A stretch of DNA of 64,000 nt from NCBI RefSeq assembly GCF_004379255.2, contig NC_056048.1:14407197-14471196 (forward strand). Reading direction: 5' to 3'. The stretch comes from Salvia splendens. Its lineage: Eukaryota; Streptophyta; Magnoliopsida; Lamiales; Lamiaceae. Shown piece by piece: positions 35,306-46,538 of the stretch. Position 1 is the first letter of the stretch. Every line of letters begins with the position of its first letter. The position numbers and the translations under genes were made by a program. Below the pieces are notes generated by a model. The model had not been told where the DNA came from. It saw only the letters and a list, made by a program, of their open reading frames with translations, and made no database searches.

Positions 35306-35308
<3 letters not shown>
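34761..35308. other. E2 right terminal region, non-coding
   Basis: AT-rich, no credible gene. The last bases before the TA tract (ggatatgatcacatccc) carry the TGATC end signature in reverse. Confidence 0.4.

Positions 35309-35341
<33 letters not shown>
35309..35341. repeat. (TA)n tract 2, between E2 and E3
   Basis: TA dinucleotides. Shared border of the E2 right end and the E3 left end (TTATAATGATAACCC). Confidence 0.93.
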
Positions 35342-35347
<6 letters not shown>

Positions 35348-35541
35348 GATAACCCATATTTATGTGATAACTCTATAACTAAATCTCCACCACACCTTTT
35401 TAAAATATGTGGTCTAGATTTAATCTAACAAAACTATGAGTTTCTTGTCTTGAGGGAAAGGCAGCTGGTTGAGGTGTAGTGCTATTCAACTTTCACATTG
35501 TAACTAATGAAAACTAAATTCTTATTCTCTCTTTTTGTTCT

Positions 35542-36158
35542 TGATGATGGGCGAATTTTTGATGGTAATAAATGCAGGTAATAAATATAGATCACGACAC
35601 AGAAAGTTACGTGGTTCGATTTACTGAGGTAAATCTACGTCCACGGGAAGAAAGGAGGGCAAATTTGTATTGCTTGATCTGGATTACAGCTTACAATACT
35701 GACTTGCTATATGAGATTCGATATCTAGAGAGCTTAACCCTTGTCTATCTGATCTAAGTTCTATTTATACATTTGAACCAAGATCGTGGCTTGCAGGTTG
35801 ACAACTGCTTCATACCACTAGATAGATCGTGGGTGTAGTGGAGGTCGTGGAGGTCCTGCATGGGTTCACTATCTCCTTGTTCGGTCGAATACTGAGACCG
35901 AACTGCTGAACTTTGCCGATCAGCTTTTGCCGATCTGAGAGTAGAGCTTGATTGGTTCTTTTGCCGATCTGAGAGTAGAGCTTGATTGGTTGGCTTTTAC
36001 CGAGCTGTAGGCTGCGACCGAACTCTTTGGTTGTGCCGAACCGAACTGAACTCTTTGGTCGTGCCGAACTGATACTCTTTCTTGGGTTTTGGGCTAATGG
36101 GCCGTCACTGCTATTGGGCTCGCCATTAGGGTTTAGTTGTTTAGTTCGTACCCCATCA
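35542..36158 (-). repeat. Tat 3' LTR
   Basis: 617 bp. On the (-) strand it is preceded by the polypurine tract TTTTCGGGGGGTAG (36159-36172). Confidence 0.94.
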
Positions 36159-36218
36159 CTACCCCCCGAAAAGCGAAGTGAATCACTTCGGCATTTTGGA
36201 TGAGTATAAGGGGGAGGC

Positions 36219-36349
36219 TGACGTCAGGGGACGTGCCATGCGCGTGTCTGCATTAAATGCGATAGCAAATCCGGCCGTTGAATCCAGAAAAAGGGGGATT
36301 TGAAACGGCGCTACGGATTTGAAATGCCTCTGTGAATCTGATAAATATT
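36219..36349 (+). promoter_or_regulatory. candidate promoter of the Tat antisense gene
   Basis: TGACGTCA at 36219-36226 is a perfect palindromic bZIP site, followed by GACGTGCC at 36230-36237. A TATA-like ATAAATATT is at 36341-36349, about 130 bp before the antisense start codon. It lies just inside the LTR and reads opposite to the retrotransposon. Function inferred. Confidence 0.45.
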
Positions 36350-36479
36350 ACCATTTTCCATCATTGGAACACTTTTGCTATTGTCAATAGTCTGCATTCT
36401 CTCTCTTTTGCGCAAAATTTCCTTCCGCTCCTTCAAGAATTTCTTCAGAACTTCTTCAGACTTTCAAAGAGTAAGAATC

Positions 36480-38359
36480 ATGTCTTCTTCTTCTTCTTCT
36501 GAGTCAGGTAGCGGTAGGAAAGGGGGTAAGGGATCTTCTAGCCGGAAAGAGTCCGGGGAGAAGACCGTAGAATACTTTCACAGCATCTTGAGTAAGGACA
36601 CTGTGATATCCCTACACGGAAAATATCTTCTTCCCGGGTGGTGATTCCCGACGACGATCATAGGGCTAACTCGCCGCCGGAGGGTTATGCCACCGTTTAC
36701 GAAGCCTGCTTAGAATGCGGGCTTCGTTTCCCTCTTCCCCCACCTTTTGTAGAGCTTCTTGATTTTTTCCAACTCCCTTTAGGTCAGGTGACTCAGAATT
36801 CTTGGAGGCACTTATCGGCCTTTGCTGCCGAACTGCGTAGGCTAGATAAGGATCTGTCTCTGAGGGCAATCCTTAATTTCTTCCAGTTTAAGAGGAAGGG
36901 ATCTTGGTTTTACTTGATCCCTTTACAGCCCTTTAGAGCCTTTTGTAAAACCAAATGGCCGAAATGGCAAAATCGTTTCTTTTTTTATAATAGGACTTCG
37001 GCTTCGGACTTTTCCTGGAGAGGGCCGAAGTCCGTTATTCCTCATCCTCGGGTAGAACCGTTGGACGAGCTCGAGGCCGAGCTCAATAAGATTCCCATGA
37101 TTAGGAAGCCGTACTTGGAGTCTGAGCTCGTCAAGGGCGACTTCGTGTTCGACTCCTCGTCTTCGGACGACGAGACTGAGGGTGAGGATTTCTTTTTTAT
37201 GCATTACTGCCTTGACGACGAAAACTAACCTTGTTTTCTTGCTTTTTGGCAGTGAACTTGCTAAACAAGCTCGGTCGCAAATCCTCCGAATCTAAGGAAC
37301 CGGAGAGGCCGAAAACCACCAGCTCGGCGTCTGATGCCGAGAAGAATCCGAAGAGGCAAAAGACCTCTTCGGATCCAAGGAAGCCGGAGTCGACTTCGGC
37401 AAAGGGGAAGGCGAAGCTTCAGAAGCCCCCAAGAGCGCCAGAGAAAGACGTGGTCTTGGCGCCTCCTTCGGAACATATCTGTGAGCCCTTTTTATGGCCC
37501 ACGGACTTCGCCGAGGTGAATTCTCTTCTTGATTTTCTGGCCTTGCTTTTTTCCTGTATTTTTTGTGGCCCCTCGGTTGACTTTTTCCTTTTTCCATTTT
37601 CAGAGGAACGATATGCTCAGCAAGCTCGTCGCAGTTGAACTCTCTAAAGCGTCCAGCGACTATGCTGAGATGCAGAGGAAGTTGACTGCTGCTCGTCACC
37701 AGGCCGAACAGGCTAGGGCAGACTTTGAGAAGGCAAGGGCTGCTAGGATCTCGGCTCAGGATGAGGCACAGCGGGCAAAAAACGAGCTCATTATCCAGAG
37801 AGAGCAGTCGAAACAGAGGGAGGCTGCTGCCGTGGTTGCCCAAGGGGAGGCTCTCCGTGCTTTCGCGGAGAAACTCTTTTTGAGCAATCAATTTTCGGCC
37901 TTTGTCGGTGATCTGCTGAAACTGATGACCGATAATGCTGAGCAGGGACCCGAAGTCGTCCTGCCGCTGTATGGCCGAGAAATTGCAGCTCGTCTCCAGA
38001 GTCTGCCGCTCCTTGACGAGCTCGCGTCTTCCTCGGTCCTGCTTTCTGCTGACCGAGTCCGTAATTGCCGAGCTGACCGGGACGAGAACATGGAGGCCAT
38101 CTTTGCCTCCTTGGGACCTGTTTCACCCGCTCCAATTTTCCAAGGAGAGGGTGAGCAGGAAAACGAGGCCGGCAAGGAGACCGAGCAGCCGGATCGGCAG
38201 ACCGGCGACGGGCAGGCCGAGCAGGAGGTGCAGCAGATCGGCTATGGGGGCGCCGAGCAGGCTGGGGGGAGTAGGGAGGCTGAGGCTGAAGCCGAGGTGG
38301 ACAAGGAGGGAGAAGCTGAAACCCGGAGGGGAGCCGGAGATGAAACTGGCGGAGTATGA
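36480..38359 (+). pseudogene. Tat antisense ORF 1 (Transposase_28-like), three exons, one frameshift
   Basis: Opposite to gag-pol. Exon 1 36480-37181 starts MSSSSSSESGSG and has LHGKYLLPG, then VIPDDDHRANSPPEGY, FFQLPLGQVTQNSW and FYLIPLQPF. A frameshift near 36638 joins two frames. Exon 2 is 37253-37515 (Lys/Pro/Ser-rich, nuclear-signal-like KNPKRQK) and exon 3 is 37604-38359. The introns are short and GT-AG, with matching phases. Exon 3 has a long coiled coil (LTAARHQAEQARADFEKA) and an acidic tail. This matches the extra ORF known in Tat/Retand elements and Pfam's putative gypsy-type transposon domain. Its role is unknown. Confidence 0.7.
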
Positions 38360-38589
38360 TTTCATCTCCCTTCTCTTAGTTTAGTTTCTTTCTTCCTTCT
38401 TGTAAAATGGCCTTGAAGCCCTCCTTGTGTAAAAAAATTTTTTTTCTTATGAATGAAAAAATTTTCTTTCTACACTCGTGTCTTCGTATGGCTTTTCTTG
38501 ATCTCTTTTACTCCTGTTGTGGTTTACTGCCTGCTCGGTAAGCTGAAATGCCGAACTGACCTAGCTGCTTTGTATTCTTTAACTCTAAG

Positions 38590-39381
38590 GAGCTGGAGGT
38601 ACCTCACTGGAAGCGGCTATACTCTTCGGCTTTAAACGAAGCTGAGAAAAAAGCCATAGAGGACCAGATGAAGTATGACGAACTCTTGGCTCGTTCAGTG
38701 GAGCTGGAGTCCGACAATAAGGACTTAGAGTCCATAAGGAAGGATCTGGAGGCCGAGCTGGATATTGTCGTCGCTGAGAGGACTGCATATGAGGATTTCA
38801 TCTGCGGACGCGGGGGAATGAGCATATCTGAAGTTCAGAATCAAGTTGATGAACTGTGGGAGGAGCTTCATGTACTCCGGAGGAACAATGCGCTGGAGAG
38901 CTCGGCTTGCCAACAAGTTGTGAAATCATTGCGGCGCTGGGCTTCTCGGTACGACATCATTCTTTCCCGGCGTCCTTCAATCGAGAGATTCCTTAGGCAT
39001 TTCCCGCCAACAGATGCTCACACTCCAGCTCAAACCTCTGATCCACTTGCTCAAAATCCTACTCCAAATCAGCAACGAACTCAGGAGCAACCGGAAACGT
39101 CAAGACGAGAACGGACTCAGGAGCAACCGGAAACGTCAAGACAAGGACGGACTGAAGTTCGTAGAGGAGCTGTGATTATGAGTGAGCAAGATCAACAAAT
39201 GCTTCGTGAAGAGACTCTTCGCCGCCGAGGTGCCAGAACTTCCCGGACTCAGGGAAGAGGCGGTAGGTCGATCAGAGCATCTCGTCGACCTGCTTATTCT
39301 TCAGCTGCCCGGAACGCCCGAACTCGGCTTCACGAGGATTTTTTGAATAGGTGGCTCAACTTTAGCAACCGTGGACAGTAG
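38590..39381 (+). CDS. Tat antisense ORF 2, coiled-coil and basic C-terminus
   Basis: The open frame follows an acceptor-like ctctaag. It reads a coiled coil (ARSVELESDNKDLESIRKDL, first ATG 38668), then a Pro/Gln/Thr-rich linker with a duplicated EQPETSR unit, then an Arg-rich tail (RRGARTSRTQGRGG). It is probably a downstream exon of the same antisense transcription unit or a second gene. Start uncertain, no enzyme motif. Confidence 0.5.
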   Translation, partial: ELEVPHWKRLYSSALNEAEKKAIEDQMKYDELLARSVELESDNKDLESIRKDLEAELDIVVAERTAYEDFICGRGGMSISEVQNQVDELWEELHVLRRNNALESSACQQVVKSLRRWASRYDIILSRRPSIERFLRHFPPTDAHTPAQTSDPLAQNPTPNQQRTQEQPETSRRERTQEQPETSRQGRTEVRRGAVIMSEQDQQMLREETLRRRGARTSRTQGRGGRSIRASRRPAYSSAARNARTRLHEDFLNRWLNFSNRGQ

Positions 39382-39439
39382 AATAGTCCTTTGTAATAGC
39401 GTAACGCCTTCTCGTAGGGCAGCGGAGTTGTATGCCGAA

Positions 39440-40150
39440 CAAGACTTAATAAATGAAATTTTTTTCATTTCGCTTCTATCACTGCGTACTTACAGTTCAG
39501 CGATTTTATTTCGCTTCTATCACTGCGTACTTACAGTTCAGCGATTTTTTATTTCATTTATTGTACTCGTCCTCGGTCTTATGAAGTAAACTTCTTTGAC
39601 CGGACTCGTCCTCGGTCTTATGAAGTAAACTTCTTTGACCGGACTCGTCTTTGGTCTTATGAAGTGAACTTCTTTGACCGGACTCGTCCTTGGTCTTATG
39701 AAGTAAACTTCCTTGACCGGACTTAGTCCTCGGTCTTATGAAATAAACTTCTTTGACCGGACTTGGTTTGTGTCCTAATTTGGCGAGTTTTATCGCTTGG
39801 ATCGGACTTTCCCTTTGTTAACCGAAGTGGTCTTATGAAGTAAAATCTTCTTTGACCGGACTTGGTTTGTGTCCTAATTTGGCGAGTTTTATCGCTCGGA
39901 TCGGACTTTCCCTTTGTTAACCGAAGTGGTCTTATGAAGTAAAACCTTCTTTGACCGGACTTGGTTTGTGTCCTAATTTGGCGAGTTTTATCGCTCGGAT
40001 CGGACTTTCCCTTTGTCCTAATTTGGCGAGTTTTATCGCTCGGATCGGACTTTCCCTTTGTCCTAATTTGGCGAGTTTTATCGCTCGGATCGGACTTTCC
40101 CTTTGTCCTAATTTGGCGAGTTTTATCGCTCGGATCGGACTTTCCCTTTT
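39440..40150. repeat. tandem repeats in the Tat 3' untranslated region
   Basis: Three arrays follow one another. First, a 40-bp duplication with cttctatcactgcgtactta (about 39470-39545). Second, about five 38-bp units containing cttatgaagtaaacttcttt (39577-39745). Third, units with cctaatttggcgagttttat: three long units of about 100 bp (39774-40010), then short 45-bp units to 40148. The long units look like a fusion of the second and third types. Tat elements are known for such variable arrays near the 3' end. Confidence 0.88.
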
Positions 40151-40468
40151 TGCAGTTCGTTTCAGACGAACTGCTTGTTTCTTAAGCTGAATTGTGGAGT
40201 CTTGTATCTTTCTGAGAAGCTTGGACTCACAATTGTCTTTAATACATGTTCTAAAAAGGGGATCAGCCTTTAAAGAACAAGATACCTCAGTAACATTTGT
40301 AAGAGACGACACGCACATAGAGAGACAACGCACATAAAGACAAATAAAAAAGACGAAAAAGGTTTTAAACTTTTATAAAACGACAAGCATGAAAAACAAG
40401 TAAAAAACAAAGAAAGCACATACCCCTAGGACCGAACTAGACACAAGACTGACTGACCGGACTGTCTC
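40151..40468. other. Tat spacer after pol, no gene
   Basis: Between the tandem repeats and the pol stop codon. AT-rich, no credible frame. Confidence 0.5.
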
Positions 40469-43400
40469 TTACAAATGGAACTTCTTGAGGTTGGAAATGT
40501 GCCATGTTCGGGGTACTTGTTCTCCTGACATGTGAGTCAATTTATAAGACCCTTTGCCGAGGACTTCTGACACCCGATATGGACCTTCCCATGTGGGTTC
40601 GAGTTTGCCCAGCTTTTCTGCTCGGCTTACTTCATTGTTTCTCAAGACGAGATCTCCCACTTGAAATTGCAGCTTTTTCACCCTTTGGATATAATACCGG
40701 GCTACTTGCTCCTTGTACTTGGCTGCTTTTATGCAGGCCAATTCTCTTCTTTCTTCGGCAAGATCTAGTTCGGCTCTCAGTCCGTCCTCATTCAGTTCTG
40801 CTGAGAAATTAAGAGTTCGGGGACTGGGTATACCGATCTCAACCGGAATCACGGCTTCAGTGCCGTACACCAGACTGTACGGAGTTTCACCGTTTGAGGT
40901 TTTTGGTGTAGTTCGGTAAGACCATAGGACTTGAGGAAGATTTTCTACCCATTGTCCTTTGGCTTGTTCTAACCGAGCTTTTAAACCTTTCACCAGAATA
41001 CGGTTTGTTACTTCCGTTTGTCCGTTTGCTTGTGGGTGAGAGACCGAAGTGAACCGCTGTTGAATATTCAGCTCTTGGCACCAATTCTTGAATGTCTTGT
41101 CGGTGAACTGAGTCCCATTATCCGAAATGAGGATATGGGGTATGCCAAATCGGCAAACTATGTTCTTCCAGACAAAATCCAATGCCTTCGAGCTCGTTAT
41201 CGTAGCTAATGGTTCAGCCTCCACCCACTTCGCGAAGTAATCCACGGCAACGATAAGGAATTTCATTTGCCGAGGAGCTTGTGGTAGTGGTCCTACTATG
41301 TCTATGCCCCATTGCATAAAAGGCCAAGGGCTTTGCATAGCACATAGATCGGTCTGCGGCATCCTTGGGATATTTGCATGGATTTGGCACTTCGTACATG
41401 TCTTGACGAGCTGCACTGCTTCTTGTACCAAAGTTGGCCAATAATATCCCCATCTCAGAACTTTTTTAGCTAAAGCTCTAGCTCCGATGTGGCTACCGCA
41501 AGGTCCTTCATGAACTTCTCTAAGGATGTAGTCCGTCTCTTCTGGTCCTACACATCGCAATAACGGTTGAAGGTAGGACTTTCTGTATAGGACTCCTTCA
41601 TGAAGTTCATACCGAAGTGCTCGGCATGTGATTTTCCGAGCTTCTCTCTTATCCTCGGGCAGTTGTCCTTGATCTAGATACTGTAAGATCGGCGTCATCC
41701 AGTTCGGCGAGCTGGTTACTGAATGTACCTCAGCTTCATCAATGCTTCGGTGTAGTAATTCCTCCACCTTTGAGCTCGGATATGAGGCCAACTTACTTAA
41801 AGTATCTGCTCGGCTGTTTTCCGCTCTGGGAATGCGGATTATCCGAAAATAAGAGAAACTTCGGCTAATGCTTTGCGCTTTGTCCAAGTATTTTTTCATC
41901 CTCTCATCTCGGGCTTCACTTGTACCCAGCATGTGATTCACTATGACTTGTGAATCACAATGGATTTTGAGAGATTTGACAAATAGACTTTGCGCTAATT
42001 GAAGTCCGGCAAGGAGGGCTTCGTATTCGGCTTCGTTATTAGTAGTTGGGAATAAGAACCGAAGTGAATAAGTTACCTCGTGTCCGTCGGGAGCGATAAG
42101 TAGAATACCAGCTCCACTTCCCGTCTTATTCGAAGCTCCATCTACGAATCCACTCCAGCAGTCCGGCGGCTCTACTTCGGATTCCTGGGGCTGTGTTAGT
42201 TCGTCATTGGCAGGATTTTTCTGTTCGGCAATAACAGGGATTGCTTGATCGAACTTTGCCTCTGCAAGAAAATCTGCCAAGGCTTGTCCCTTGATGGCTT
42301 TCCGAGGTAGATATTCTATTGAGTGTTCTCCCAGCTCTATGGCCCACTTGGCAATTCTGCCTGATGCTTCAGGCTTAGTCAAAACTTGCCGAAGTGGAAG
42401 ATCGGTTAAGACGCATACCTTGTGAGCATAGAAATATGGCCGCAGTCTCCTTGCTGCATTTACTAATGCCAGAGCAATTTTTTCCAGAGGTTGATACCTT
42501 GTTTCTGGACCTCTTAATGCTCGGCTTGTAAAGTAGATGGGAAGCTGCTTTAGGCCTTCTTCTCGTACAAGCACCGCGCTAATGGTTTGATCTGATGCCG
42601 CTAAGTATAAGAATATCACTTCGGCATCTGTTGGAGCAGAGAGAATAGGAAGCTCGGCTAAATAACTTTTGAGCTCGTCAAAAGCCTTTTTCTGCTCGAC
42701 TCCCCACTCAAACTTTGGTGCCTTCTTCAACACATTGAAGAACGGCATTTGCTTTTCGGCTGCTTGGGAAAGGAATCTATTCAGTGCGGCTAGACATCCA
42801 GTTAGCCTTTGCACATCATGTATGGACTTCGGCGTTGCCATGTTCTGAACAACTTGAACTTTTAGCGGATTTGCCTTGAGTCCTTCCTTTGAAACCCAAC
42901 AACCTAGAAACTTTCCCGAATCTACCAAAAAGGTACATTTTTGGGGATTGAGTTTGAGGTTGGCTTTTCGGAGCACGTCGAGAGTGGACTTGAGATTGTC
43001 TTCGTACTCCGAAGTGCTTCTGCTTTTAACGACTATGTCGTCAACATACACTTCAACCTCTTTTCCGATTAGGTGCCGAAATAGCTTGTCAACCATCCTT
43101 TGATATGTGGCTCCGGCATTCTTTAAACCGAATGGCATCTTTTTGTAAGCAAAAATGCCGAAGTCAGTAATGAAAGCCGTTTTTGAAGCATCACTCTCAT
43201 CCATTAAAACTTGGTGATATCCTTTGTATAAATCAAGAAAACAAAAAATTTCGAAGCCTATCAAAGCTTCTACTTTTTTATCTATGTTCGGAAGGGGATA
43301 GCAATCTTTAGGACAGTGCTTGTTTAGATCGGTAAAATCTATGCACATCCGCCATCCTCCCTCTTTTTTCTTGATCATCACAGGGTTGGCCACCCAAGAA

Positions 43401-43573
43401 GGATATTTCACTTCAAATAACACATCCGCTTTCAGTAATTGGCGGACTTCGTCATGGATGACTTGACTTCTTTCTGCCGCAAAGAGTCTTTGCTTCTGTT
43501 TTATAGGCCGGACTGAAGGATCAATATTTAACCGATGTGTAATTACCTCGGGGGGCACTCCGGTCATGTCCAA
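40469..43573 (-). pseudogene. Tat pol: RT, RNase H, second RNase H, integrase
   Basis: The 1,034-codon frame has RT with FLDLYKGYHQ and catalytic YVDD (residues 176-179). RNase H 1 follows, then the additional RNase H typical of Tat (FVDGASNKTGSG, NNEAEYEALLAG, ENSRADTLSKLA). The integrase has a zinc-binding N-terminus (EVHEGPCGSHIGAR, CTKCQ) and the DDE core: D at about 758 and 818, and E at about 854, 35 residues after the second D. This long frame is intact. Its start is artificial because a frameshift near 43600 separates it from the upstream RT leader (YKDVFAW is readable in the other frame). Confidence 0.9.
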
Positions 43574-43763
43574 CGGCGACCACGCAAAGACGTCTTTGTA
43601 CTCTGAGGAGCTGGATGGTCTTTTCCCGGGGTAGAGGTGTTCCCGCGAAACCGATCTTCACCGTTCTGGATGGATCATCTTCATATAACCGAACTTCCAT
43701 CGAGTTCGGCTCCGGTGTGACTTCGGTCATTTCGCCTGCCTCTGACTCCGGCTGCTGTGATTG
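43521..43763 (-). pseudogene. Tat protease-RT linker, out of frame with pol
   Basis: After the TAG at 43764 the same frame continues (QSQQPESEAGEMTEVTPEP, then VRLYEDDPSRTVKIG) and shifts out of pol near 43600. So one stop and one small indel lie between protease and RT. Confidence 0.7.
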
Positions 43764-45254
43764 CTATGCTTGATGGTGCCGATCTGATTGCTCGGCACTT
43801 TTAAGCGCAATCTGCAAACACTCTTTTGCTCTCTTTTGATCACCTCGGATGACCGCTATCCCTCCTTTAGTGGGGATCTTGATGGTGAGGTGATAAGTAG
43901 AGCAAATGGCCCGAACTGTGTTGAGCCAGTCTCTTCCCAGTATAATGTTGTACGGGGACCGAGCTTTTACCACAAAGAACTCGATCATCGTACTGGAGCT
44001 TGTAGGCGCTCTTCCCACCGTAATCGGAAGGCTGATAATACCTTCAGGGCGGGTGTCCTCCTGGGCGAAACTTTTCAGAGGAAGCGGAGCCGGACTGAGC
44101 CGAGCTGGATCCACTTCCAGTTTATCGAAACATTCTTTAAAAAGAATGCTAACTGACGCTCCTGTATCCACGAACACTCTGTGGATCAGTTTGTTTGCCA
44201 CTCCGGCTTGAATGACAATGGCGTCTTGATGAGGAGAGATGGCCGGGACGGGATCGGCATCTGAAAATGTAATCACTTCGTCCTGCTTCAGCCTTTTATG
44301 CGTTGGCTCTTCTCGATTGAAGCCTCTGCGCTCTGACTTCAGGGACGATTTAGTCTTCCCGGCTGGGAGAGCGTCAATAGTCTGGATTACTCCATCATAT
44401 TGCGGCTCGTCATCGTCTTCGGGATCCTGTTGCCTTTTCGGATCCTGAGGAGCGCAGTTCGCACCTCTCTGCTTCTTGTTCTTTTTCGGCTGCTTGCTTT
44501 GGTATTTTTTTAACGTCCCTGCTTTCACAAGAACATCAATACCTGCAGCCAAATGTCGGCACTCCTCGGTATCGTGACCGTGGTCTTGATGGAAGGAGCA
44601 ATAATTATCCTGACTTCGGCGCGCGGCCGATTTCGTCATCCGCTTTGGCTTTTCGAACATATCGGAATGCAGTTCGAAAATTTCCGCTCTCGACTTGTTC
44701 AACGGTACGAACTGAGCGGGCGGTTTCTCAAGATCGAGACGTGGTCCCAATCTGCCTTGTACCGGTGCCCTTTGAATTCTTTCAAAAGGAGTTCGGCGAG
44801 GAAGCCTCTGATTGCTATGATCGGGCTTCTTTTTGTCTCCTCTAGATGAGCTGTCTAAAGACCGTTTTCGACGGTCTGCCTCATCGGCACGAGAAAACTG
44901 GTCCGCAATGTCCCACATCTCTTGAGCTGTTTGCGGACTGCATTCAACAAGCTTCCTGTAGAGAGCTCCTGGCAGTATTCCATTTTGGAATGCCGAAATG
45001 ACAAGTAGATCATTGAGATCATCTACTTGTAGGCATTCCTTGTGGAACCTCGTCATGAAGTCGCTAATTTTTTCATCGCGACCTTGACGAATAGAAAGCA
45101 GCTGAGCCGAAGTGATTCGGGCTTCCGCTTTCTGGAAGAATCTCCTATGAAAAGCATCCATTAGATCTCTGTAAGATCTAATGCTGCCTTGAGGGAGGCT
45201 ATCAAACCACCTCCTTGCGTTCCCGATGAGCAGCTCGGGAAACAGCTTACACAT
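43764..45254 (-). pseudogene. Tat gag and protease
   Basis: The gag domain (LIGNARRWFDSLPQGSI, FMTRFHKECLQVDD) is followed by a Tat-type zinc-binding motif, YCSFHQDHGHDTEEC. An aspartic protease with FVDTGASVSILF and IILGRDWL follows. The frame is separated from the N-terminal gag by one in-frame TAA (45273-45275) and ends with TAG at 43764. Both stops are explained by single C-to-T changes from CAA and CAG. That would suit methylation-driven decay, but it is an inference. Confidence 0.85.
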
Positions 45255-45272
45255 GTGAACCTCATTGAGACC

Positions 45273-45842
45273 TTAGTTCGCCATATTATACTGATAGCGT
45301 CCCAAGAAATCATGAGGATCCACTAACCCGTCATAAGTCATTGACGGAGTTCGGTAATTCTGCGGCAACGGAGTTCGGGTGATATCATCCGAGAATGGAG
45401 TCTTCAGCGCTCCATACATGGCGAACCCGACATCTCTTCGGTATGGTGGAGATGGAGTTCTCCTGTGATTCCGGTAACGAGGAGGAAGAGGAACATGTCG
45501 GTGGTGAGGATTCTTTCTCCGGGGAGATGCGACACTACTGCGGTAGTGACTTTCATGTCTGGATGGAGAGGGAGAATCCGCCGTTTTCGTCTCCGGCTTT
45601 TGGCCTGTTTGCAGGAATGTTAAGAATTCATCCTGCTTCTCGGCCAAAAACAACTTGACAGCCTCGTTCAAACCGGGCTGCTGAGAAAACTCGGTGCGAC
45701 GACTTCTGGAGTGGCTTGTCCCTTCACCGTGAGGACTGGAGACAGATTTCTCACGAGGCTGTTTTCCAGACCGACGGGCTGGACTAGCTTCCTCATGGTT
45801 ATCACGGACGGAAGCACGGGTATTATGTGATCTGGTATGCAT
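45273..45842 (-). pseudogene. Tat gag N-terminus
   Basis: Starts MHTRSHNTRASVRDN about 60 bp inside the primer site. Arg/Ser-rich and Pro-rich (SRRTEFSQQPGLNEAVKLFL). It ends YNMAN at a TAA, and the same frame continues as the gag core, so the stop is a nonsense change. Confidence 0.82.
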
Positions 45843-45897
45843 TTTTTTGGTGGAAGAGGATCAAAAACTCGCTTTTATCACAGATTTGGTTCTTATG

Positions 45898-45915
45898 TTC
45901 CCACAGACGGCGCCA
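45898..45915 (-). other. Tat primer-binding site
   Basis: On the (-) strand TGGCGCCGTCTGTGGGAA, one base from the LTR. This type is usual in Tat-group gypsy elements and differs from the tRNA-Met type used by the other elements here. Confidence 0.88.
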
Positions 45916-45916
45916 G

Positions 45917-46533
45917 TGATGATGGGCGAATTTTTGATGGTAATAAATGCAGGTAATAAATATAGATCACGACACAGAAAGTTACGTGGTTCGATTTACT
46001 GAGGTAAATCTACGTCCACGGGAAGAAAGGAGGGCAAATTTGTATTGCTTGATCTGGATTACAGCTTACAATACTGACTTGCTATATGAGATTCGATATC
46101 TAGAGAGCTTAACCCTTGTCTATCTGATCTAAGTTCTATTTATACATTTGAACCAAGATCGTGGCTTGCAGGTTGACAACTGCTTCATACCACTAGATAG
46201 ATCGTGGGTGTAGTGGAGGTCGTGGAGGTCCTGCATGGGTCCACTATCTCCTTGTTCGGTCGAATACTGAGACCGAACTGCTGAACTTTGCCGATCAGCT
46301 TTTGCCGATCTGAGAGTAGAGCTTGATTGGTTCTTTTGCCGATCTGAGAGTAGAGCTTGATTGGTTGGCTTTTACCGAGCTGTAGGCTGCGACCGAACTC
46401 TTTGGTTGTGCCGAACCGAACTGAACTCTTTGGTCGTGCCGAACTGATACTCTTTCTTGGGTTTTGGGCTAATGGGCCGTCACTGCTATTGGGCTCGCCA
46501 TTAGGGTTTAGTTGTTTAGTTCGTACCCCATCA
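45917..46533 (-). repeat. Tat 5' LTR
   Basis: 617 bp, near-identical to 35542-36158, followed by the target copy GTTCT at 46534-46538. Confidence 0.94.
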
Positions 46534-46538
46534 GTTCT

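Larger units (their letters stand above)
25337..35308. mobile_element. E2, (TA)n-bounded element, interrupted by Copia-2
   Basis: Bounded by TA tracts 1 and 2. Without Copia-2 it is about 4.5 kb. The right end reads inward GGGATGTGATCATATCC. The ends have a loose inverted similarity: AATCTCGGTCGTTGGATC near the left against the reverse-strand AATCTCGACC plus GATCTGATGG near the right. The interior is dominated by the word cattatt, in forms such as gtgcattatt and gtacattatt, and by 270-bp tandem repeats. It has a possible two-exon microgene at the left but no transposase that I recognise. Confidence 0.6.
35542..46533 (-). mobile_element. Tat-lineage Ty3/gypsy retrotransposon with antisense gene, near-identical LTRs
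   Basis: The element is 10,992 bp on the (-) strand. LTRs are 617 bp (35542-36158 and 45917-46533), starting TGATGATGGG on the + strand and ending CCCCATCA. Only one difference was noted by eye (near 35871 against 46242). The target GTTCT is at 35537-35541 and 46534-46538. The primer site, read on the (-) strand, is TGGCGCCGTCTGTGGG. Tat hallmarks are a second RNase H domain, tandem repeats after pol, and an extra antisense ORF of the Transposase_28 (putative gypsy-type) kind. The sense ORFs carry two stops and one frameshift. Confidence 0.95.

Noticed and set aside
39951..40333. Repetitive short-peptide ORFs on both strands
   Set aside because: They are translations of the 45-bp Tat tandem repeats, whose unit length is a multiple of three.
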